A stretch of 64,000 bases of DNA from Oscillospiraceae bacterium (GCA_015064735.1 SVRP01000009.1:1-64000), one strand, 5' to 3'; counted from the stretch's first letter, positions 33,398 through 42,711 are shown. The notes: a model not told the origin generated them from the sequence alone. Numbers and translations are program-made.

Positions 33398-34696
33398 ATG
33401 ATCTGGTCAAAAGAAGAGACTCTCCCAAGAGAGGAAATAGAAAAAATACAGTTAGAGCGATTGCAGGAAACTGTAAACCGAGTATACGAAAAGGTTGCTC
33501 CATATCGCAAAAAGATGGACGATGCGGGTGTTAAGCCGGAGGATATAAAAACTCTCGCCGACCTTTCAAAGCTCCCCTTTGTTACCAAGCAGGACATGAG
33601 AGACAACTATCCCTTCGGTCTTTTCGCAGTAGACAGAGACGAGCTTGTGCGAATTCACGCATCCAGCGGTACTACGGGTAAACCTACCGTCGTAGGATAC
33701 ACTCAGGGCGACCTCGAAACATGGACCGAATGCGTAACGCGTATTGCCTGCATGGGCGGAGCAAGCTCTCACGACGTAGCACAGATATGCTTCGGCTACG
33801 GAATGTTTACAGGCGCTCTCGGTCTCCACTACGGACTTGAGAATATGGGCGCAGCTATTGTTCCCTCATCCACCGGTAACTCTCAAAAGCAGATAATGTA
33901 CATGCAGGACTTCGAGACATCTCTGCTCGTCGCGACTCCATCCTACGCGCTTCGCCTGGCTGAGGTGGCAAGAGAAATGGGGATTGATCCCGCAAAGGAT
34001 CTCAAGGTCAAGATAGCCCTTGTGGGAAGCGAGCTCCTCACCGACGCTATGCGTGAGGAAATGCACAAATTCTGGGGAGACGATATTCTTATTACCTCCA
34101 ACTACGGAATGAGCGAGCTTATGGGTCCCGGTGTCTCGGGTGAATGTACCGAGCTTTGCGGAATGCACATAAACGAGGACTTCTTTATACCCGAAATAAT
34201 CAATCCCGAAACGGGAGAGGTACTCCCCGCGGGAGAAAAGGGTGAGCTTGTTATCACCTGCATCAAGAAAGAGGGTATCCCGCTTATCCGTTACAGAACC
34301 AAGGATATTACCCGTTTGTTCTACGAAAAGTGCAAGTGCGGAAGAACCTTCTGCAGAATGGAAAATCTTTCGGGAAGAAGCGACGACATGCTTAAAATAC
34401 GCGGCGTAAACGTGTTCCCGAGCCAGATAGAGGAAGTAATCCTCAGTGTTGAGGAGCTCGGTCCTCACTACGAGATCATCCTCGAGCGTGAGGGATATCT
34501 CGACAAGATGACCGTTAAGGTAGAGCTTGCTCAGAGTACCGACTCCTTCTCGGAGCTTGAGCGCATCACAAGAGACGTAAGAAACAAACTGAAAATAATG
34601 CTGGGTCTGGACGCAAAGGTTATGCTTGAATCCCCCAACACTCTTCAGAGATTTGAAGGAAAGGCAAAAAGAGTTAAGGATTTAAGGAGTAAATAA
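33398..34696 (+). CDS. paaK: Phenylacetate-CoA ligase family protein (first copy)
   Basis: This 432-residue adenylate-forming enzyme interconverts aryl-acids and aryl-acetyl-CoA with ATP/AMP. It shows the P-loop IHASSGTTGKPTVVGYTQGD (about 86-105), SNYGMSELMGPGVSGEC (about 237-253) and LIRYRTKDITRLF, and ends with a GRSDDMLKIRGVNVFPSQIE hinge. I chose the ATG at 33398: AAAGGAAAAA precedes it and the second copy also begins MIW. A TTG at 33347 would add 17 unconserved residues. It is first in the ior operon, where the family usually acts on arylacetyl-CoA made by IorAB, possibly in the ATP-gaining direction. Confidence 0.92.
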   Translation: MIWSKEETLPREEIEKIQLERLQETVNRVYEKVAPYRKKMDDAGVKPEDIKTLADLSKLPFVTKQDMRDNYPFGLFAVDRDELVRIHASSGTTGKPTVVGYTQGDLETWTECVTRIACMGGASSHDVAQICFGYGMFTGALGLHYGLENMGAAIVPSSTGNSQKQIMYMQDFETSLLVATPSYALRLAEVAREMGIDPAKDLKVKIALVGSELLTDAMREEMHKFWGDDILITSNYGMSELMGPGVSGECTELCGMHINEDFFIPEIINPETGEVLPAGEKGELVITCIKKEGIPLIRYRTKDITRLFYEKCKCGRTFCRMENLSGRSDDMLKIRGVNVFPSQIEEVILSVEELGPHYEIILEREGYLDKMTVKVELAQSTDSFSELERITRDVRNKLKIMLGLDAKVMLESPNTLQRFEGKAKRVKDLRSK

Positions 34697-34698
34697 TC

Positions 34699-36438
34699 AT
34701 GAGCAATAAAGTTATTATGCTCGGTAACGAGGCAATCGCAAGAGGCGCGTACGAGGCAGGAGTTAAGGTCTCCAGCGCATACCCCGGAACACCGAGTACC
34801 GAAATCAGCGAATATCTCGCTAAATATGACGAAGTATACACCGAATGGGCTCCCAACGAAAAGGTTGCCGCTGAGGTCGCTATAGGCGCATCCATTGCGG
34901 GCGTTCGCAGTCTCGCTTGTATGAAGCACGTCGGTCTCAACGTAGCAAGCGACCCCCTTTACACCTTTGCTTATACGGGTGTTACGGGCGGCTCCGTTCT
35001 CGTCGTTGCAGACGACCCCGGTCTTGCAAGCTCCCAGAACGAGCAGGACACAAGAATGATAGCAAGAGCGGCGCACGTTCCGGTTCTTGAGCCCTCCGAC
35101 AGCGGAGAAGCTAAGGACTTCATGAAGTACGCGTATGAGCTCAGCGAAAAATACGATACGCCCGTTATTCTCCGCACCACCACAAAGCTTGCTCACTCAC
35201 AGAGCACCGTTGAGCTTTGCGACAGAGTTGAGGTAGAGGACAAAGCTTATGAGAGAAACGTAGCAAAGTACGTCATGATGCCCGCGTCCGCCATCGGAAG
35301 ACACCTCTACGTTGAGGACAGAGAAAGGAGAATGGCTGCCGACAGCGCATCCTTCCCCGTAAACAAGGTTGAAATAAACGATAAGAAGCTCGGCTTCATT
35401 ACCTGCGGTATCGCTTACCAGTACGTTAAGGAAGCTTGCCCCGACGCAAGCGTTCTTAAGCTCGGTCTCGTTAACCCCATCTCCCGTGAGCTTATCGCAA
35501 GCTTTATTGAGCAGGTCGAAACAGTTTACGTATTTGAGGAGCTTGAGCCCGTTATCGAGGAGCAGGTCCGCGCTTGGGGCTTTGACGTTAAGGGTAAGGA
35601 ATGCTTTACCCGTCAGGGCGAATACAGCGCAAATATGCTCAAGAAGGTAATCTACGGAGAAGGCGGAGCTGTTTTTGCAAAGCAGGAAACTCCCAACCGT
35701 CCTCCCATACTCTGCCCCGGCTGTCCCCACAGAAGTGTATTCTCTGTTCTTAACAAGCTGAAGATTCACGCATCGGGCGACATTGGCTGCTACACTCTCG
35801 GAGCGGTTGCTCCTCTGAGCGTTATTGATTCCACCATTTGTATGGGCGCAAGTATTTCGGCTCTCCACGGCATGGAAAAGGCAAGAGGCAAGGAATACGT
35901 TAAGAACTGGGTTGCCGTTATCGGAGACTCCACTTTCTTACATACAGGTATTAACTCTCTCGTTAACATGGTATACAATAAGGCTACCGGCACAGTTATG
36001 ATTCTCGACAACCGTACCACGGGTATGACGGGACATCAGGACCATGCGGCTACGGGTAAGACCCTTAAGGGCGAGGAAACCAATGCCATAGACTTCCCCA
36101 CCCTCTGCCGTGCTATCGGTGTTGAAAACGTAATCGAGGTAAACGCCTTCGACGTTAAGGAGCTTGAGCGCGTTATTACCGAAAGCGTAAACAGCGATAC
36201 TCTCACTGTTATTATAACCAAGTCTCCCTGCGTTCTCCTCAAGGGTCAGAAGTTCCCGAACAAGTGCGCAGTAGACCCCGACAAGTGCAGAAAATGCGGA
36301 ATGTGTATGAAAATAGGATGTCCCGCAATGACTAAGGGTGAGGACGGAAAGGTCAAGATAGACCCCACAATGTGCAACGGCTGCGGCCTTTGCAAGAATT
36401 ATTGCAAATTCGGCGCAATAGAAACGGTGGTGAAGTAA
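34699..36438 (+). CDS. iorA: Indolepyruvate:ferredoxin oxidoreductase, alpha subunit
   Basis: This 579-residue subunit, with IorB, oxidises aromatic 2-oxoacids to aryl-acetyl-CoA and CO2, reducing ferredoxin. The N-terminal part has AYPGTPSTEISEYLAKY (about 24-40). The thiamine diphosphate region includes GDIGCYTLGAVAPLSV (about 359) and IGDSTFLHTGINSLVNMVYN (about 411). Two [4Fe-4S] sites at the C-terminus read CRKCGMCMKIGCP and CNGCGLCKNYCKFG. Length is normal for IorA. AAGGAGTAAATAATC precedes the start, which lies two bases after the paaK stop. Confidence 0.95.
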   Translation: MSNKVIMLGNEAIARGAYEAGVKVSSAYPGTPSTEISEYLAKYDEVYTEWAPNEKVAAEVAIGASIAGVRSLACMKHVGLNVASDPLYTFAYTGVTGGSVLVVADDPGLASSQNEQDTRMIARAAHVPVLEPSDSGEAKDFMKYAYELSEKYDTPVILRTTTKLAHSQSTVELCDRVEVEDKAYERNVAKYVMMPASAIGRHLYVEDRERRMAADSASFPVNKVEINDKKLGFITCGIAYQYVKEACPDASVLKLGLVNPISRELIASFIEQVETVYVFEELEPVIEEQVRAWGFDVKGKECFTRQGEYSANMLKKVIYGEGGAVFAKQETPNRPPILCPGCPHRSVFSVLNKLKIHASGDIGCYTLGAVAPLSVIDSTICMGASISALHGMEKARGKEYVKNWVAVIGDSTFLHTGINSLVNMVYNKATGTVMILDNRTTGMTGHQDHAATGKTLKGEETNAIDFPTLCRAIGVENVIEVNAFDVKELERVITESVNSDTLTVIITKSPCVLLKGQKFPNKCAVDPDKCRKCGMCMKIGCPAMTKGEDGKVKIDPTMCNGCGLCKNYCKFGAIETVVK

Positions 36439-36439
36439 T

Positions 36440-37012
36440 ATGACTAAAAATATAATGATAGTTGGTGTTGGCGGTCAGGGCACGCTTCTGACCAGCCGTA
36501 TAATCGGAAAGACCGCTCTTTCTCAGGGGCTTGACGTAAAGATATCCGAGGTTCACGGAATGGCTCAGAGAGGCGGAAGCGTCGTTACCTTCGTTCGCTT
36601 TGGCGAGAAGGTTTGCGAGCCCGTCGTTGAAGAGGGGCAGGCAGACGTTATTATAGCTTTTGAGCGTCTTGAGGCTATGAGATACTCTCATTTCCTTAAG
36701 AAGGACGGAATTCTTATAGTTAACGATTGCAGAATTGATCCAATGACAGTCGTTATCGGTGCTAAGCAATACCCCGAAAACATACTTGAGGATCTCGGCA
36801 AAAAGCACACGGTATACTCCATTGACGGTCAGAAAATTGCTATTGAGCTTGGAAACAGCAAGGTACTCAACTCGGTTGTTCTCGGATATTCGGCAAAGCA
36901 TATCGGATTTGACAAGGAAACCTGGCTTGACATTGTGTCTTCAACCGTTCCTCCAAAAACCGTTGAGCTCAACCAAAAAGCATTTATCACAGGGTATGAT
37001 ATGCAGAAATAA
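36440..37012 (+). CDS. iorB: Indolepyruvate:ferredoxin oxidoreductase, beta subunit
   Basis: This 190-residue gamma-type subunit has the typical start NIMIVGVGGQGTLLTSRIIG (residues 4-23) and EVHGMAQRGGSVVTFVRFG (about 39-57). It pairs with IorA; the single-base gap after iorA implies coupled translation. It supplies the CoA-binding 2-oxoacid oxidoreductase gamma domain. Confidence 0.95.
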   Translation: MTKNIMIVGVGGQGTLLTSRIIGKTALSQGLDVKISEVHGMAQRGGSVVTFVRFGEKVCEPVVEEGQADVIIAFERLEAMRYSHFLKKDGILIVNDCRIDPMTVVIGAKQYPENILEDLGKKHTVYSIDGQKIAIELGNSKVLNSVVLGYSAKHIGFDKETWLDIVSSTVPPKTVELNQKAFITGYDMQK

Positions 37013-37026
37013 GGAGAACACTAAAA

Positions 37027-38325
37027 ATGATCTGGAATGAAACAAAAGAATGTATGAGCCGCGATCAGATGACTAATCTTCAGAGCGCAAGACTTGTAAA
37101 GCTCGTTGATTACGTTTATCACAACGTTGAATTTTACCGCAAGAAAATGCAGGCGGTAGGTCTCATGCCGGGCGATATTAAGAGCATCGAGGATATAACC
37201 AAGCTCCCCTTCACCACAAAGGACGACCTCCGCGATACCTATCCCTTCGGTCTCTTTGCCGTACCCAATTCCGAAATCGTAAGAATCCACGCTTCCAGCG
37301 GTACTACGGGTAAGGCAACCGTTGTAGGATACACAAGATACGACCTGGAAATCTGGGCAGAGTGCGTTGCCCGTTGTATGACAATGGCGGGTATCGGAAA
37401 GGACGATATTATCCAGGTTGCTTACGGCTACGGTCTCTTTACCGGCGGACTTGGCGCGCACAGCGGCGCCGAGAAGATTGGTGCAACCGTTGTTCCCATG
37501 AGCACAGGTAACTCCAAAAAGCTCACGACTATGATGGTTGACTTCGGTGCAACCGCAATTGCTTGTACTCCCTCTTATCTGCTCCATATTTCAGAGGTTC
37601 TTGCCACTGAGGGCTTGCTTGACAAGATCAAGCTCAGAGCTGCCGTTTGCGGTGCTGAGCCCTGGACAGAAAAGATGCGTCAGGAAATCGAGAAGCGGCT
37701 TAACATAAAGGCATACGACATTTACGGCTTGAGTGAGGTAATGGGACCCGGCGTTGCTTGCGACTGCCAGTTCCACAAGGGTCTCCACGTTTGCGAGGAT
37801 CACTTCTATCCCGAAATACTCAATTCCGCAACTCTTACTCCCGTTGCGGAGGGTGAGACCGGTGAGCTTGCCTTCACCACTCTCACAAAACAGGGTATTC
37901 CTCTTATCCGTTACAGAACCAAGGACCTTACGAGCATTGACCGTTCTCCCTGCGAATGCGGAAGAACCAGTGCGAGAATCTCCCGCTTCAAGGGCCGTGT
38001 TGACGACATGCTCATTATCCGCGGGGTAAACGTATTCCCAAGCCAGGTTGAGGCGGCTCTTGTTGACGTTGAGGAGGTTACACCTCACTACATGATGGTG
38101 GTTGACCGAATCAATAACCTTGACACACTTGAAATTCAGGTTGAGATAGACCAGAAGTATTATACCGACGAAATAAGAGCTATTGAGGCACTCAACAAGA
38201 AGATCTCTCACATTATTCAGCAGGCTCTCGGTATTAATGCAAAGATCAAGATAGTTGAGCCTCAGACCCTTGTAAGAAGCGAGGGCAAGGCTGTTCACGT
38301 AATAGACAACCGTAAATACGACTGA
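37027..38325 (+). CDS. paaK: Phenylacetate-CoA ligase family protein (second copy)
   Basis: This 432-residue paralogue of 33398-34696 has the same motifs: IHASSGTTGKATVVGYTRYD (about 86-105), YGLSEVMGPGVACDC and GRVDDMLIIRGVNVFPSQVE. Two different ligases flanking one IOR pair suggest two aryl-acid specificities, for example phenylacetate against indoleacetate or hydroxyphenylacetate; this is inference. AAGGAGAACACTAAAA precedes the start. Confidence 0.92.
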   Translation: MIWNETKECMSRDQMTNLQSARLVKLVDYVYHNVEFYRKKMQAVGLMPGDIKSIEDITKLPFTTKDDLRDTYPFGLFAVPNSEIVRIHASSGTTGKATVVGYTRYDLEIWAECVARCMTMAGIGKDDIIQVAYGYGLFTGGLGAHSGAEKIGATVVPMSTGNSKKLTTMMVDFGATAIACTPSYLLHISEVLATEGLLDKIKLRAAVCGAEPWTEKMRQEIEKRLNIKAYDIYGLSEVMGPGVACDCQFHKGLHVCEDHFYPEILNSATLTPVAEGETGELAFTTLTKQGIPLIRYRTKDLTSIDRSPCECGRTSARISRFKGRVDDMLIIRGVNVFPSQVEAALVDVEEVTPHYMMVVDRINNLDTLEIQVEIDQKYYTDEIRAIEALNKKISHIIQQALGINAKIKIVEPQTLVRSEGKAVHVIDNRKYD

Positions 38326-38344
38326 TTTAAAGGAGGATTTTAAA

Positions 38345-38773
38345 ATGTTTGCAAAGCAGCTTACAGTATTTATCGAAAACAGAACGGGCAGACTCAGCGA
38401 GGTTCTTAACGTTCTTAAGGAAAACGGCGTAAACATCATTTCCATGAGCCTTGCCGATACCACAGAGTTCGGTCTGCTCAGACTTATCGTAAACGATCCT
38501 GTACTCGGAAAGGAAAAGCTTACCGAGGGTGGCTTCTCTTCCCTTATTTCCGACGTTTCAATTATAAAGATTCCCCACAAGGCAGGCAGCCTTCAGGAGC
38601 TTCTTAAGGCGATCGACGACAACGGAGTCAACATAGAGTACATGTACGGTCTGTCGGTAGATACTGACAAGGCGTACGTTGTTCTCAAGGCATCAAACAT
38701 AGCTCTCGCGGACGAGATACTCACCAAGAACAACATAGAGACCATTTCCTGCGAGCAGCTTATTAAAATGTAA
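38345..38773 (+). CDS. Tandem ACT domain protein
   Basis: This 142-residue protein consists of two ACT domains, residues 1-65 (QLTVFIENRTGRLSEVLNVL) and 68-142 (AGSLQELLKAIDDNGVNIEY). ACT pairs bind amino acids. Similar stand-alone proteins occur with paaK and ior genes, where they probably sense aromatic or branched amino acids and regulate an enzyme of the operon. AAAGGAGGATTTTAAA precedes the start. Confidence 0.92.
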   Translation: MFAKQLTVFIENRTGRLSEVLNVLKENGVNIISMSLADTTEFGLLRLIVNDPVLGKEKLTEGGFSSLISDVSIIKIPHKAGSLQELLKAIDDNGVNIEYMYGLSVDTDKAYVVLKASNIALADEILTKNNIETISCEQLIKM

Positions 38774-38786
38774 CAGAGGTTACTCA

Positions 38787-39596
38787 ATGATAATTGATTT
38801 TCACACGCATCTTTTCCCCGAAAAAATTGCGGCAAGGACTATTGATTATCTTTCGAAAAAGGGCGGTATACCGCCCTTTTCCGACGGAACGGCTTCAGGG
38901 CTTATACACTCACTTGAGCGCGCGAAGGCAGATATTGCCGTAAATCTGCCCGTGCTTACCAACCCCTCGCAGTTTGAAAGCGTCAACCGCTTTGCCTGCG
39001 AAATAAATGAGCAATATAAAAACGCGGAGAGACGAATAATCTCTTTTGGCGGCATTCACCCTCTTTGCGAGGATATTGACGGCAAGATGAAGCAATTAAA
39101 GGGCATGGGCTTTCTTGGTGTAAAGGTACACCCGGACTATCAGGAGACCCCCTTTAACAGTGATGGATATATTCGAATACTGCAATGCGCAAAGGAATAC
39201 GATCTCATCGTGGTTACACATGCGGGAATAGATGCAGGATACCGCGACCGCCCCGTAATGTGCACGCCGGCACTTGCTAAGGAAGTCATAGATAAGGTTG
39301 GACACGGCAAGCTCGTTCTTGCCCACCTTGGTGGATACGAGACCGTAGAGCAGGTATTCGAGCTGCTTTGCGGTAAGGACGTTTATTTTGACACAGCTTA
39401 CGTTCTTCGCTTTATAGGCGAGGAAAACTTCAAAAAATTGCTCAAATTGCACGGTGAAGACAGGATACTCTTTGCCAGCGATTCGCCGTGGAGCGATATT
39501 GACGGCGACGTTAAAATCTTAAAATCTTTTGAACTTGGAAAAGAAACCGAGGACAAGCTATTCTGCCAAAATGCAAAAAGGCTTCTCGGTATATAG
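38787..39596 (+). CDS. Amidohydrolase family (TIM-barrel) protein
   Basis: This 269-residue metal-dependent hydrolase begins MIIDFHTHLFPEKIAART, with the HxH metal site, then GFLGVKVHPDYQ (about 111), VVTHAGIDAGY (His), VLAHLGGYETVEQ (about 172-184) and ILFASDSPWSD with the catalytic Asp near 232. It belongs to the Amidohydro_2 group, which includes hydrolases and decarboxylases of aromatic and short carboxylic acids. Within this operon it may act on an aromatic amino acid derivative; the substrate is unknown. The ribosome binding site CAGAGG is modest. Confidence 0.88.
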   Translation: MIIDFHTHLFPEKIAARTIDYLSKKGGIPPFSDGTASGLIHSLERAKADIAVNLPVLTNPSQFESVNRFACEINEQYKNAERRIISFGGIHPLCEDIDGKMKQLKGMGFLGVKVHPDYQETPFNSDGYIRILQCAKEYDLIVVTHAGIDAGYRDRPVMCTPALAKEVIDKVGHGKLVLAHLGGYETVEQVFELLCGKDVYFDTAYVLRFIGEENFKKLLKLHGEDRILFASDSPWSDIDGDVKILKSFELGKETEDKLFCQNAKRLLGI

Positions 39597-39604
39597 GTGA
39601 TATT

Positions 39605-40798
39605 ATGGGATACAATCAGAAAATGTACGGACTTGGCAGCAAGCGCTCCATAATCCGTGAAATCTTTGAATACAGCAAAACGAGAGCTGCGGAGATCGGA
39701 GCTGAAAACGTGTTTGATTTCAGTCTCGGAAACCCCAGTGTTCCCGCTCCAAAGGAGGTCAATGACACGGTTAAGGAGCTTCTCGAAACCGAAAGTCCCG
39801 TGCTTCTTCACGGATACACCTCTGCTCAGGGCGACGCAAAAGTAAGACAGACTATCGCTGACAGCATAAAGACGCGTTTTGGAGTTGACATGTCTCCAAA
39901 CGGAATTTATATGACCTGCGGTGCGGCTGCTTCGCTTTCCATCTGCCTTAAGGCAATAATCGAAAAGGAGGGTGAGGAGGTAATCGCCTTTGCTCCTTTC
40001 TTTACAGAATACAGAGTATTTATCGAAAATGCGGGCGGCACTATCGTTGTAAGCAAGCCTGACCCGAATACTCTTTCCATAGATATTGCAGATTTTGAGG
40101 ACAAAATAACTCCCAATACAAAGGCAATTATTATGAATTCCCCCAACAATCCCAGTGGCGTTGTATACACCGAGGAAACAGTAAAGGCTGTTTGCGATAT
40201 TCTTCGCAAGAAGTCCGAGGAATACGGACACGTTATTTATCTCATCGCCGATGAGCCGTACCGTGAGCTCGTTTACTCGGGTGTTGACGTTCCTTATCTT
40301 ATGAACTATTACGATAACACTCTCGTTTGTTACTCATATTCAAAATCCCTTTCTCTTCCCGGTGAGAGAATCGGATACATAGCTGTTTGTCCCAAGATGG
40401 AGGACGGTCAGAACGTATATCTCGCTATCTGCGGAGCGGGAAGATCCTTGGGTTACGTTTGCGCACCCAGCCTTTTCCAGCAGGTTATCGCCCGTTGCAT
40501 CAACGCAAAGGTAGATATAAACGTATACCGTGAGAACAGAGACCTTCTTTACGATAATTTGACCGCTTACGGCTACGATTGTGTTAAGCCCGACGGCGCG
40601 TTCTATCTCTTTGTAAAGGCTCTTGAACCCGATGCTTACGCATTCTACGAAAAGGCAAAGAAACACGAAATTCTCGTGGTTCCCTGCGACGATTTCGGTG
40701 TTGAGGGCTACGTGAGAATAGCATACTGCGTGGACAAGTCAAGGGTTCTCGGCGCACTCCCCGCATTCAAGGCTCTTGCTGAGGAATACGGCAAATAA
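39605..40798 (+). CDS. PLP-dependent class I/II aminotransferase
   Basis: This 397-residue fold type I enzyme has the PLP Lys in CYSYSKSLSLPGERIGY (Lys247), the phosphate-binding TCGAAASLSICL (about 104-115), NSPNNPSGVVY (about 178-188) and IADEPYRELVY (about 214-224). In this operon it most likely transaminates aromatic (or branched) amino acids to 2-oxoacids that IorAB oxidises. It follows the amidohydrolase by eight bases, with AGGTGATATT before the ATG. It appears to be the last gene of the ior operon. Confidence 0.9.
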   Translation: MGYNQKMYGLGSKRSIIREIFEYSKTRAAEIGAENVFDFSLGNPSVPAPKEVNDTVKELLETESPVLLHGYTSAQGDAKVRQTIADSIKTRFGVDMSPNGIYMTCGAAASLSICLKAIIEKEGEEVIAFAPFFTEYRVFIENAGGTIVVSKPDPNTLSIDIADFEDKITPNTKAIIMNSPNNPSGVVYTEETVKAVCDILRKKSEEYGHVIYLIADEPYRELVYSGVDVPYLMNYYDNTLVCYSYSKSLSLPGERIGYIAVCPKMEDGQNVYLAICGAGRSLGYVCAPSLFQQVIARCINAKVDINVYRENRDLLYDNLTAYGYDCVKPDGAFYLFVKALEPDAYAFYEKAKKHEILVVPCDDFGVEGYVRIAYCVDKSRVLGALPAFKALAEEYGK

Positions 40799-40806
40799 AG
40801 CGCTTG

Positions 40807-40844
40807 CGACAGTAAAAAAATACATATCGTCAGTAAAAAAGTAC
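40807..40844. promoter_or_regulatory. Direct repeats next to -35 box
   Basis: CGACAGTAAAAAAATAC (40807-40823) and CGTCAGTAAAAAAGTAC (40828-40844) match at 15 of 17 positions and are phased by 21 bp, two helix turns. The second ends one base before the -35 box, as in AraC-type activator sites. Confidence 0.5.
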
Positions 40845-40845
40845 C

Positions 40846-40874
40846 TTGACAAATATTTAAAAATAGTTTACCAT
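40846..40874 (+). promoter_or_regulatory. Promoter of 40911 gene
   Basis: TTGACA (40846-40851) is followed after 17 bp by TACCAT (40869-40874), a weak -10 box that would need help from an activator. Confidence 0.5.
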
Positions 40875-40896
40875 ATAACCGTATGGTAAACTATTT
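40861..40896. promoter_or_regulatory. Perfect inverted repeat over the -10 box, before the start
   Basis: AAATAGTTTACCATA (40861-40875) and its exact complement (40882-40896) are six bases apart and are followed by four Ts, then GGAGG and the ATG. It may be an operator, or an RNA hairpin acting as attenuator if transcription starts upstream. Confidence 0.6.
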
Positions 40897-40910
40897 TTTT
40901 GGAGGTAGCT

Positions 40911-42563
40911 ATGCTTACGATTTTCCACGGATACGTTCCCGAGGTCTGGGACGCTTATTTTAAGGCAGGTCTTATAAGCGGAAACGACGGTATTCGCTTT
41001 TGTCAGACAACCCGCTTTGACGACACGAAGAAATTCAACAAAATGGCGGCAAAGGGGTCAACATTTTATAATATCGTCAACGACCTTAAGTTTCCCCTTT
41101 ACGTAGATAGATTGCAGGGCGGTACCTATATTGATGCCTATCCCTACGACCAAGCTCTCGTCAACGAATACAAGGAGCTTCTCGGAGATAATTTCTGGGG
41201 ATTCCAGATGCACGAGTGGCTCTCAAATTATATGTCCGACCTGAAAAAGCTCAACGGCTTGTATAAAAAGGATTGGACGGTCGAAAAGATCAAGGCTCAT
41301 ATAAAGAAGGATTATCCCTATCCTTTCCTTTTTCTTGAAAGCATGACCGCCGAGGAAATGGCGCGTTACGGAAAGCCCGAAAGCTATGAAGAATTCTATG
41401 GCAACATGACCGACGTATACAGAAAGCGCCAGAAGATCGGAGAGCTTATCCCCGTTGACAGCGCGTTACTCATGTACGCTTTTGAAATTTCGTCGGGTGC
41501 GAAGCGTCTTTTACCCGAGGTCGGCGCTCAGACCAGCGACGCAAGAGTGCAGATATGCTACGCAAGAGGAATGACACGTAAGGAGGGACTCCATTTCGGA
41601 GTCTACTACGAGCCTTGGGGCAGACCTCCACGCACTAAGGAGCACGATTATTCCACTGGACGTCCCGAATGCACCGCCTGCTGCTATCACAGAGAGCAAA
41701 AAAACGAATGGGGCATCGGCGGCTCGGCTGATTTTCCGTTTCACACCGAGGGTCCCAACGGCGGAAGCTCCCGCTCTCTCCAAAAGAGGATATTCCTTTA
41801 CTCCTACCTCTCGGGGGCTGAATTTCTCAGCGAGGAATGGGGCGTTTGCAACGTATTCTACGATTGGAAGGATTTCGAGCTTTCTCCTTACGGTCTCGTG
41901 AAGAAATATCTCGTTGACTTTATGAATAAGTATCCCGACGTAGGCGCTCCCGTTACCCCTATCGGAGTTATTATGCCGGGGGACCTTCCCATGCTCGAAA
42001 ACGTATTCAAGAAGCCGCTTTACAAGCCGGCATTCCCCTACAAGAGCGACGCGTATACCAAGGTTCTTGAGGGCGTAAACGAGCTTTTCGCGAAGACCGC
42101 GCCCATGCTCGGAAACGAAAACATCACCATGGTGAACTGCGTATATCCCGATGCACTTGATCTGCTTAACGACGGTTTCGGAGATATATCGAAATACGAT
42201 TATCTCGTTGACCTTACGTCCGATCCCGAATTTGCGCGAAGGCATAGCAATATATGCGAAATATCCGACGTTAAAAATATTCTCAGAAGGACTCTGCCCT
42301 GCTACGTGGAAGGAGATATTCATTGGCTCGTCAACGAACGCGCAGGCGGCGGATATTATCTCACCGTATTCAACAACGGCGGTGTTATGAGAATTATCGA
42401 GGACGGAGAATACACTCTTCCCGAGGCTGATGCCACGGTAACCGTTACCTTCAAGAACGGTGCTTCCCCTGTGCTCTGCGAGGGTAAGGCAAATCTCGAA
42501 AAGGACGGAGACGTATACCGACTTAAGGTCAAAGCGGGAGATTTCGCGTTTATAAAATTCTAA
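40911..42563 (+). CDS. Unknown protein, possibly TIM-barrel glycoside hydrolase-like
   Basis: This 550-residue protein has no signal peptide. Its order suggests a catalytic barrel (about 1-400), with aromatic-rich segments (GVYYEPWGRPPRTKE, SEEWGVCNVFYDW) and acidic residues at strand ends, followed by a small beta-sandwich tail (about 455-550; GGYYLTVFNNGGVMR to VKAGDFAFIKF), as in several carbohydrate-active enzymes. I cannot place it in a family. I chose the ATG at 40911, five bases after GGAGG; an in-frame TTG at 40899 would include that site. It is a single gene between the ior operon and the fumarate cluster, with an elaborate promoter and a terminator of its own. Confidence 0.7.
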   Translation: MLTIFHGYVPEVWDAYFKAGLISGNDGIRFCQTTRFDDTKKFNKMAAKGSTFYNIVNDLKFPLYVDRLQGGTYIDAYPYDQALVNEYKELLGDNFWGFQMHEWLSNYMSDLKKLNGLYKKDWTVEKIKAHIKKDYPYPFLFLESMTAEEMARYGKPESYEEFYGNMTDVYRKRQKIGELIPVDSALLMYAFEISSGAKRLLPEVGAQTSDARVQICYARGMTRKEGLHFGVYYEPWGRPPRTKEHDYSTGRPECTACCYHREQKNEWGIGGSADFPFHTEGPNGGSSRSLQKRIFLYSYLSGAEFLSEEWGVCNVFYDWKDFELSPYGLVKKYLVDFMNKYPDVGAPVTPIGVIMPGDLPMLENVFKKPLYKPAFPYKSDAYTKVLEGVNELFAKTAPMLGNENITMVNCVYPDALDLLNDGFGDISKYDYLVDLTSDPEFARRHSNICEISDVKNILRRTLPCYVEGDIHWLVNERAGGGYYLTVFNNGGVMRIIEDGEYTLPEADATVTVTFKNGASPVLCEGKANLEKDGDVYRLKVKAGDFAFIKF

Positions 42564-42571
42564 TCTTTTTC

Positions 42572-42609
42572 AAACCGAGGAATGCAAAAATGCTTTCCTC
42601 GGTTTTTTT
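42572..42609 (+). terminator. Terminator of 40911 gene
   Basis: AAACCGAGGAA (42572-42582) pairs with TTCCTCGGTTT (42595-42605), followed by Ts. Confidence 0.85.
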
Positions 42610-42711
42610 GAGTAAAAAGGCGAATTTACTGTGAATATATTACACAATCTGTATGCTCAGAAGCACAAATTTGTTGATTGTGTTGAAAATAAATATTTTT
42701 TTAACAAACTA

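Noticed and set aside
42671..42710. Possible Rex (redox regulator) site before mdh
   Set aside because: TTAACAA near 42701 is a half-site, but no matching TTGTTAA half-site lies at the right spacing.
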